In this document: positions 8,484-14,030 of the stretch, in pieces | How the letters are laid out: every line of letters starts with the position of its first letter | Numbering within the stretch: position 1 is the stretch's first letter | Assembly (NCBI GenBank): GCA_041743835.1 | Contig: JBGTLW010000111.1 | Coordinates: 1-26,410, forward strand | Reading direction: 5' to 3' | DNA: 26,410 bases | Source: JBGTLW01 sp041743835 | Lineage (GTDB): Bacteria; Planctomycetota; Phycisphaerae; Phycisphaerales; Phycisphaeraceae | The notes under the pieces: generated by a model | Databases searched by the model: none | The model's input: the letters and a program-made list of their open reading frames with translations, nothing else | What the model was told of the DNA's origin: nothing | Made by a program: the position numbers and the translations under genes

Positions 8484-8488
8484 GGGGG

Positions 8489-9544
8489 TTATTCGTAGGC
8501 TTGACGGAAGCGTTGGCGGATTTTGGCCCCGACCAGCGTAACGCCGAGGGTGATGACGAACAGCGTGGCCGCCGCTGCGTAGGCGGAGTAGTACTCGACC
8601 CCGCCGTGCGGCGCGTCGCCCAGGAAGATCTGCACCATGTAGCCGGTGAGCGGCTGCACCTCGCTGGTGGGGTTGAGGACCGCGGCGGGGTTGGTGGACA
8701 GCGGGAGGGGTGACGCGCCCGCAGCCAGGGCGACGATCATGGTCTCGCCGACGGCCCGTGCGATCGCCAGCAGGAATGCCGCGATGATGCCGGAAAGTGC
8801 CGCGGGGACGATGACCTTGATGGAGGTCTCGAACTTGGACGCCCCCAGGCCGTAGGACCCTTCGCGCAGTGCGCGGGGCACAGCCCGGAGCGCGTCTTCG
8901 GACAGTGATGTGACTATGGGCAGGCACATGATGCCCACGGCGATGCCCGCCGCGAGGGCGCTGTAGATGCCGAAGCCGAACGGGTTCCATGGCTGTGTCC
9001 CGGTGCCGCCGTCGGACACCTGGATGAAGCTGAACCGCAGCACGGGTGCGATGAAGGTGAGTGCGAAGAACCCGAAGACCACGGTGGGGATGCCCGCGAT
9101 GATTTCCAGGATGGGCTTGATGACATTGCGCACCCTCATGGAGGCATACTCCGAGAGCCAGATCGCGGTGATCAGGCCCAGCGGGAGCGCCACCATCATG
9201 GCGATGGTAGCGACCATGAAGGTGCCCCCGATCAGGGGCCAGATGCCGAAGTTCCGCGTCTCGCCAAGCAGCGGGTTCCACTGCAAGCCGGTGATGAACT
9301 CCCAGAAGCTGACATCGGCGACATTGCCCTGCGCATCGCGGATGTCGGACCGCGTGAAGAAGGTGAGCGATTCCTTGGCCAGCACGAACACAATCAGCGT
9401 CGTGGTGATGATGGAGAACACGCCACACGCGACGAGAAAGACCATGATGATGGTCTCGCGGATGTCGCGGATCATCGTGGAGCGTGGGCGCCCCGGCATC
9501 TTGGTTGGCGCGGCGTCTGCAAGCGTGGCTTGAAAGGTGGCCAT
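8489..9544 (-). CDS. pstC: Phosphate ABC transporter permease PstC
   Basis: Starting at the ATG at 9544 gives 351 residues. A longer frame reaching 9673 adds 43 residues of low-complexity Pro/Arg/Thr sequence that does not look conserved, so I rejected it. The protein has six spans (about 33-55, 105-130, 140-167, 195-212, 245-275 and 322-340) and the cytoplasmic EAA loop EDALRAVPRALREGSYGLGA (216-235), which contacts PstB. GIPTVVFGFF (151-160) and IARAVGETMIVALAAGASP are PstC hallmarks. It forms the transmembrane phosphate path with PstA. The gene lies 190 bases after pstS, with a terminator between them, so its expression is probably lower than that of pstS. Confidence 0.95.
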   Translation of the reverse strand: MATFQATLADAAPTKMPGRPRSTMIRDIRETIIMVFLVACGVFSIITTTLIVFVLAKESLTFFTRSDIRDAQGNVADVSFWEFITGLQWNPLLGETRNFGIWPLIGGTFMVATIAMMVALPLGLITAIWLSEYASMRVRNVIKPILEIIAGIPTVVFGFFALTFIAPVLRFSFIQVSDGGTGTQPWNPFGFGIYSALAAGIAVGIMCLPIVTSLSEDALRAVPRALREGSYGLGASKFETSIKVIVPAALSGIIAAFLLAIARAVGETMIVALAAGASPLPLSTNPAAVLNPTSEVQPLTGYMVQIFLGDAPHGGVEYYSAYAAAATLFVITLGVTLVGAKIRQRFRQAYE

Positions 9545-9682
9545 GGTGGGATATCCGGTGGGAGTCGTTTCTGGTGGATGCGTGGGCCGGCCGCGGGGTC
9601 GAAAGCGTTCGGCTGTGGCCGGGTTTGGGCCGGGGATTGTACTGTAATTGGGTGGCTCCCCCCTCGGGGTCACCCTTTGAAA

Positions 9683-9712
9683 ACGGGGCGACGCCGTTAA
9701 GCGTCGCCCCGT
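9683..9712 (-). terminator. Intrinsic terminator behind pstS
   Basis: A perfect 12-bp stem (9683-9694 with 9701-9712, core GGGGCGACGC/GCGTCGCCCC) encloses a 6-base loop. On the minus strand it is followed by GTTTTC, a short T-run. It sits 22 bases after the pstS stop. Such a hairpin lets abundant binding protein be made while only some transcripts read through into pstC, as is common in pst operons. Confidence 0.8.
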
Positions 9713-9734
9713 GTTGTCGCGTCAGAAGGTCTGG

Positions 9735-10733
9735 TTAGAGCTTCTTGTAGAGCTTGGTGACGGCACCGTGGAGGGGGTTGCCATCGGCATCGTGGAACTG
9801 GGTGCCGGTCTTGCGGTTCTTGACGTTCGCCTTGGCAATGTCATAGACCGACGAGGGCAGGGGGACGTAGCCGACTTCCTTGGCGAGCTCGGGCCCGGCC
9901 TCGAAGTAGAACTTGATGAACGCGGCCACCTCGGGCTTATCAAAGCTCTTGTTGTTCACGTACACGAACAGCGGGCGGCTGAGCGGGTTGTAGGACCCGT
10001 CCTCGATCGACTCGGCGGTGGGGACGATGGCCTTGCCTTCGCCGTTGACGATCGCCACGGCGTTGAGCTTGTCGGCGTTCTCGAAGTAGTACGAGCAGCC
10101 GAAGAACCCGATCCCGCCACGGTTGCCAACCACACCGAGCACCAGCACGTTGTCGTCTTCAGAGACGGACATGTCGGGGCGGAAGTTGCCAGCCTTGCCG
10201 CTGTTGGCGACCACTTCGTTGAAGTAGTCAAAGGTGCCCGAGTCGGTGCCGGGGGCGAAGACCTTGATTTCCACGTCGGGGAACTTGGGGTTCACATCTT
10301 TCCACGACTTGGCGGCATCCTTCTCGAGGAAGATCTTGCGGAGGTCGTCGATGGACAATTCCTTGGCCCAGTCGTTCTGCTTGTTGACCACGACGGTGAG
10401 GCCGTCGTAAGCGATGGGGATCTCGATGTACTGCACGCCGTTCTCAACCGCGGTCTTGTGCTCGGACCACTTGATGGGGCGCGAGGCGTTGGACGCATCG
10501 GTTTCGCCGGCGGCAAAACGCTTGAACCCGCCGCCGGTGCCCGAGATGCCCACGGTGACGCGGACGTTGGCGTGCTCCTTGGCGAACTCTTCGGCGACGG
10601 CTTCGGTGATCGGGTACACGGTCGAGGAGCCGTCAATCGCGACGGCGCCGGACAGTTGCCCGAAGGCGGTGGTGCCCAGCGCCAGCGGGGCGGCGAGGGC
10701 GGCGGTCAGGGACAGGGTCTTGAACGGGGTCAT
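9735..10733 (-). CDS. pstS: Periplasmic phosphate-binding protein PstS
   Basis: The ATG at 10733 is preceded by GGAGAG with 8-base spacing and begins a clean signal peptide ending near AFG|Q (residue 25-26), so I preferred it over a longer frame starting at 10778. The 332-residue protein has the phosphate-site segments of the PstS family: DGSSTVYPI (34-42), SGTGGGFKRF (64-73), ASRPI (83-87) and PGTDSGTFDYF (161-171), plus GNRGGIGFFG (203-212). It captures phosphate outside the inner membrane and delivers it to PstC/PstA. It lies 242 bases after phoR with an AT-rich, palindrome-bearing region between, so it probably has its own promoter. A terminator follows it. Confidence 0.95.
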   Translation of the reverse strand: MTPFKTLSLTAALAAPLALGTTAFGQLSGAVAIDGSSTVYPITEAVAEEFAKEHANVRVTVGISGTGGGFKRFAAGETDASNASRPIKWSEHKTAVENGVQYIEIPIAYDGLTVVVNKQNDWAKELSIDDLRKIFLEKDAAKSWKDVNPKFPDVEIKVFAPGTDSGTFDYFNEVVANSGKAGNFRPDMSVSEDDNVLVLGVVGNRGGIGFFGCSYYFENADKLNAVAIVNGEGKAIVPTAESIEDGSYNPLSRPLFVYVNNKSFDKPEVAAFIKFYFEAGPELAKEVGYVPLPSSVYDIAKANVKNRKTGTQFHDADGNPLHGAVTKLYKKL

Positions 10734-10975
10734 GGGTAGCTCTCCAGTAAGAGGGTGGATAGATCGAGGGCTTCTCAATCAACGGCTGGTAAGTTAGCCT
10801 TGAAGTGTTAGCGGTTTGTGAAACTCCGGTCAGTTGCTTGCTAACGTAACAAAATCATGTGAACACGTCATTCCGGCGCGAAAATCTGTAAATATTTATT
10901 GGTAATGACTTTACGATAATTGCGCACGTAATTATCGTGCTGTGAGCGTGGGCGACCGTGCGTACAAGGGATGGC
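10734..10975 (-). promoter_or_regulatory. AT-rich pstS upstream region
   Basis: This 242-base gap between phoR and pstS is conspicuously AT-rich, especially at 10878-10938, and is the natural place for the pstS promoter. It holds the palindrome at 10913-10938. It also has GTTAGC at 10793 and 10807 and the opposed GCTAAC at 10840, which give spaced direct and inverted repeats. I could not identify a convincing -35/-10 pair, nor an enterobacterial PHO box of the CTGTCAT-type direct repeat. Confidence 0.45.
10913..10938. promoter_or_regulatory. AT-rich 9+9 bp palindrome, candidate operator
   Basis: ACGATAATT (10913-10921) and AATTATCGT (10930-10938) are perfect reverse complements separated by 8 bases. 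The dyad lies 180-205 bases ahead of the pstS start and 38-63 bases behind the phoR stop. Because the stem is AT-rich and no T-run follows on the minus strand, it is a weak terminator. A dimeric regulator's binding site is the likelier reading, but the protein is unknown. Confidence 0.45.
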
Positions 10976-12841
10976 TTATCGGGCGTCATCGGGGACTTCC
11001 CCCGCGACCAGGTGCAGCCGGAATGTCGAACCCTTGCCCGGGCTGGATTCCACGGACACCCGCCCGCCGTGCGTCTGGGCGACGTGCTTGACGATCGCCA
11101 ACCCCAGGCCAGTCCCGCCCTGGTCGCGGCTGCGGGCCTTGTCGGTGCGGTAGAAGCGCTCGAACAGGCGCGGGATGTGCTGCGGCTCGATGCCCTGGCC
11201 CTGGTCGGTCACCACGATCTGGACCTCGGTATCCGCACGATGGGCGGAGAGATGGATGGTCGTGCCGTGGGCGCTGTATTTGATGGCGTTGTCGAGCAGG
11301 TTGACCACCGCCTGCCCCAGCAGTGTCGCGTTGCCGATGACCCCCAGCGCGGGCTGGGCCTCGATGGTCAGCGTCTGGTTGCGGGCTGTCACCTTGGCGC
11401 CCACGGTCTCCGCCGCGCCGCGCAGCACGGGGAGCACACGCATCGGCTCCAGCGGGATCGGGCTGTGTGCCTTGTCCTGCTCGAGCCGGGCCAGCGACAG
11501 CAGGTCTTCGACGATCGCGTTGAGCCTTTCGGTTTGCCTGGCGATCATCGGGAGGAACCGCTTCGCGGCCAGGTCGCGCTCATCACGGTGCAGTTGCTCG
11601 TCCTCATCCGCAGCGGCGTCGTTGTTGTCGCTTTGCTGTTCCGGGGGTTCGAGGCTGTCGAGCAGGGTTTCCACCGCCGCCTTGATCGCGCTGATCGGCG
11701 TCTTGAGTTCGTGCGAGACGTTGGCGACAAACTCCTGGCGGATGCCCTCAAGCTCGCGCAGCCGGGTGATGTCGTTGAGCACGATGACCGCGCCGATCCG
11801 CTGCTGGTCCGCGTTGCGGAGGGCGGTGGCGCTGGCCGCGAGCGTCAGCTTCCCCGTGGGGCCGGGCAGCGTGATCTCGCCTACCACCGGCGCTTCGGAG
11901 GCGATCGCCTGCGACACGAAGCGGAGCAGCGGGGCGTTGCGCACGACCTGGGACACGGCCTTGCCCGGCGCGGCCTGGGGATCAACGCCAAGCAGTTCCG
12001 CGGCCTTGCGGTTCAGTGAGATCAGCACCTGCTGCGGGTCCACCGCCAGCACGCCCTCGGCCATGCTCGCGAGTACCGCCTCGCGCTCGGCGGATTGCTC
12101 GCTGATCGTGCGGATCTTCTCGCTGAGTTGTCGGCCCATGATGTTGAGCGATTCGGCCAGCCCGCCGATCTCCTCGGTGTCCGCGACGCGCAGCTTCTGT
12201 TCCAGCCGACCCCGCGCAAACCGCACCGCCCCGATTTGCAGGTCGTGCAGCGGCTGCGCGATGTGGCGCGTGTAGAGCCAGACAAACAGCAGACCCGCCG
12301 CGGCCGCCACCAGCAACAGCAGCAACCCGACCCGCGCCACGATGGACCATGTCAGCCCTGCGGGGTTCATGTCCGGGGCGACGATGCGCAAGGCCCCAAC
12401 CACCTGCCCGCTGCGGCGGAGCGGATAAGCCGTGTACACCAGGTCTCGTTCGCCGACCGCCGACCGCAGCACGTTGCGTTGGACCTGCCCGGCCAGGGCC
12501 TGGGCGAACTCGGAACGGTGCGCCTGGTTGGGCGTGGAGAAACCGCGCGGGTCCGAATCGCCGAGCACCTTGCCGTCGGCATTGATGATGGTGTATCGGT
12601 AGCCTGTCCTCGCGGCGAGGCGGTCGCACATCGCCCGGAGCTGGGCGGTTTCGCCCCGGATGATGTGTTCGCCGGCTTCGTGGGTGAGCACCGCGGCGTG
12701 GCTGTCCAGCGAGGCGATCCGCTCCGACTCAAGGAGTGTGATGATGGAGCGTCCGCCGACCCACGCGAGCACCGCGATGCACAGCAGCACCGCCGCGACG
12801 TACACGGGGATCACTTTCCAGATCAATCGCCTGCGTGCCAT
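10976..12841 (-). CDS. phoR: Phosphate-regulon sensor histidine kinase PhoR
   Basis: From the ATG at 12841 the protein has 621 residues; an in-frame TTG four codons upstream is the alternative. The order of parts is: a span near 8-29; a sensor region outside the membrane to about 166; a second span (170-190); HAMP (about 192-246); PAS (about 255-360); HisKA with FVANVSHELKTP (phosphoacceptor His377); and HATPase with N-box NLLDNAIKYS (Asn518), G1 DQGQGI, F-box FERFYR and G2 GGTGLGL. The architecture is that of long, two-span PhoR proteins. A hydrophilic insertion rich in Asp, Glu and Gln (about 395-423) interrupts the two HisKA helices. It lies 106 bases behind phoB on the same strand. Confidence 0.93.
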   Translation of the reverse strand: MARRRLIWKVIPVYVAAVLLCIAVLAWVGGRSIITLLESERIASLDSHAAVLTHEAGEHIIRGETAQLRAMCDRLAARTGYRYTIINADGKVLGDSDPRGFSTPNQAHRSEFAQALAGQVQRNVLRSAVGERDLVYTAYPLRRSGQVVGALRIVAPDMNPAGLTWSIVARVGLLLLLVAAAAGLLFVWLYTRHIAQPLHDLQIGAVRFARGRLEQKLRVADTEEIGGLAESLNIMGRQLSEKIRTISEQSAEREAVLASMAEGVLAVDPQQVLISLNRKAAELLGVDPQAAPGKAVSQVVRNAPLLRFVSQAIASEAPVVGEITLPGPTGKLTLAASATALRNADQQRIGAVIVLNDITRLRELEGIRQEFVANVSHELKTPISAIKAAVETLLDSLEPPEQQSDNNDAAADEDEQLHRDERDLAAKRFLPMIARQTERLNAIVEDLLSLARLEQDKAHSPIPLEPMRVLPVLRGAAETVGAKVTARNQTLTIEAQPALGVIGNATLLGQAVVNLLDNAIKYSAHGTTIHLSAHRADTEVQIVVTDQGQGIEPQHIPRLFERFYRTDKARSRDQGGTGLGLAIVKHVAQTHGGRVSVESSPGKGSTFRLHLVAGEVPDDAR

Positions 12842-12880
12842 GAAATCAACCAATCCGCAGCGGGTTCGCCAGCGGTACTC

Positions 12881-12890
12881 TATCGCGATA
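12881..12890. promoter_or_regulatory. TATCGCGATA palindrome between phoB and phoR
   Basis: A perfect 10-bp palindrome lies in the 106-base gap between phoB and phoR, 40 bases ahead of the phoR ATG. It is short enough to arise by chance in one window. A related string, ATCGCGGTAT, occurs upstream of phoB near 13903-13912. I record it only as a possible protein-binding site. Confidence 0.2.
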
Positions 12891-12947
12891 CCTCACGCAT
12901 GAGTTGCGATGAAACCCGAAAGGGGGGCGGGGTGTCGGGGAGGGGCT

Positions 12948-13721
12948 TTAGGACTCTTCCAGCCGGTAGCCGACGCCGCGGACGGTCTGGAGGTAGGCCC
13001 CGGCCCCGCCGAGCTTGCGGCGGAGGGACACGACGTGGACATCCACCGAGCGGTCGGTCACCGCGACGTGGTCGCCCTGCACGGATTGGACGATCTGGGC
13101 GCGGGTGAGGACGTGGCCCGGCCGCCTGGCCAGAACCTGCACGATGCCGATCTCGGTGTGGGTGAGGTCCACCCGCTCGCCGGAGACGCGGACCTCGTGG
13201 CGGGAGGTGTCCATCGTCAGTTCGCCGACGCGATAGACCACCTCGTCGGTGGCCTGGGCCTCGGCGGCGCGGCGGCGGAGCACGGCCTTGATCCGGGCGG
13301 ACAGCACACGCGGGCTGAAGGGCTTGACGACATAGTCATCGGCCCCGAGCTCCAGCCCCGCGACGATGTCCACCTCTTCACCCTTGGCGGTGAGCATCAC
13401 GATCTGGATATGCCGGGTGGTCGGGTCGCGCTTGAGGATGCGGCAGATTTCCAGGCCGTCCATGCCCGGCAGCATCAGGTCCAGCACCACCAGCTCGGGC
13501 TGTTCCTCGCGGATCTGCTTGAGCGCAGACTCCCCCGACGACGCGGTGCGGACGTTGAACCCATCGCGGGTGAGGTTGTACTGGAGCAGGTCCAGCAGGT
13601 CCTGCTCGTCCTCGACCGCGAGCAGGTTGGCCCGGCCGACGGCATTGGTGCTGACGGCTCCCGGTGCGGTGGTTTTTTTGCGTGCTTTTGCCTTCATCAC
13701 ATTTTCCATGACATCGATCAC
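12948..13721 (-). CDS. phoB: Phosphate response regulator PhoB (OmpR/PhoB family)
   Basis: The 257-residue protein has a receiver domain at about 31-150 with acidic pocket E37/D38, phosphoacceptor Asp81 (VVLDLMLPG), switch Thr111 and Lys133. A winged-helix DNA-binding domain follows at about 165-255, ending VRGVGYRLEES. About 30 basic residues (KAKARKKTT) precede the receiver, which is unusual for PhoB. The GTG at 13721 is supported by GGAAGG with 7-base spacing; ATGs at 13709 and 13697 are alternatives that would trim this extension. Phosphorylated by PhoR, it would activate the pst genes. It is first in the locus and its leader holds a 9-bp-period repeat. Assignment as PhoB rather than another OmpR-type regulator rests on the phoR-pst context. 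Confidence 0.93.
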   Translation of the reverse strand: MIDVMENVMKAKARKKTTAPGAVSTNAVGRANLLAVEDEQDLLDLLQYNLTRDGFNVRTASSGESALKQIREEQPELVVLDLMLPGMDGLEICRILKRDPTTRHIQIVMLTAKGEEVDIVAGLELGADDYVVKPFSPRVLSARIKAVLRRRAAEAQATDEVVYRVGELTMDTSRHEVRVSGERVDLTHTEIGIVQVLARRPGHVLTRAQIVQSVQGDHVAVTDRSVDVHVVSLRRKLGGAGAYLQTVRGVGYRLEES

Positions 13722-13780
13722 GTGGGGGCCTTCCGAGGGGTGCGGCGGGGGAGGGGTGCGCTTCGTGAGCTTCCGGCTGT

Positions 13781-13835
13781 CGTTCCGTGACTTCCGGGGC
13801 TTCCAGGGCTTCCAGGGCTTCCGTGACTTCCGGGG
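13781..13835. repeat. 9-bp-period CTTCC(A/G)GGG repeat in the phoB leader
   Basis: From 13791 the + strand reads as consecutive 9-mers: CTTCCGGGG, CTTCCAGGG, CTTCCAGGG, CTTCCGTGA, CTTCCGGGG. It is preceded by GTTCCGTGA and a less regular CTTCCGGCT. On the phoB strand the repeats are GGAAG motifs about 60-115 bases ahead of the GTG start, and the real Shine-Dalgarno GGAAGG resembles them. The period is a multiple of three, but I see no supported gene here. Confidence 0.7.
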
Positions 13836-14030
13836 TCCGGGGGCACAGGGATTTGCCGCGATACGAGCCTGTTAACGCAGTTCGTACAAAGAGTAACACC
13901 GAATCGCGGTATTTATATGAGCGAATTGTTAGTTCATCGTGTGTTGATGGTTCAGATTGTCAGTTTGTAACGGGTCGAGTTTTGCGGTCAAGAGTAGAAT
14001 GTTAGCCTTTCATCCCTCTGGGAGCGTCCT
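13836..14030. promoter_or_regulatory. AT-rich divergent promoter region between phoB and the heparinase-like gene
   Basis: Together with the repeat above, the gene-free gap runs from 13722 to 14030. The part at 13860-14000 is AT-rich and should hold promoters for both divergent genes. Visible elements are TGTTAAC at 13870-13876, GTTCATC at 13932 with GTTGATG 11 bases on, and a possible -10 TAGAAT at 13995-14000 for the rightward gene, without a clear -35. GTTAGCCTT at 14001 repeats a 9-mer found at 10793 upstream of pstS. None of these is decisive. Confidence 0.4.

Noticed and set aside
8055..9428. 457-codon minus-strand frame overlapping pstC and the pstA 5' end
   Set aside because: It is a shifted frame of pstC and pstA, His/Arg/Pro-rich, and incompatible with both real genes.
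9545..9673. N-terminal extension of PstC
   Set aside because: The 43 extra residues are low-complexity Pro/Arg/Thr without family similarity, and the ATG at 9544 leads directly into a normal PstC N-terminus.
9711..10739. 342-codon + strand frame opposite pstS
   Set aside because: Complementary-strand shadow; pstS has a signal peptide, a good ribosome site and phosphate-binding motifs.
10878..10912. CTGTAAATA followed by a TTGGTAAT-like half as an enterobacterial PHO box
   Set aside because: Only the first half resembles the CTGTCATAA consensus, the second half is poor, and the orientation is opposite to pstS.
10958..12275. Two long + strand frames opposite phoR
   Set aside because: Both are antisense to the kinase, whose H, N, G and F boxes are intact.
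13787..14005. Small + strand frame across the phoB leader repeat
   Set aside because: Its Gly-Phe-Gln repeats are simply the 9-bp DNA repeat translated; there is no ribosome site and it runs into the promoter of the next gene.
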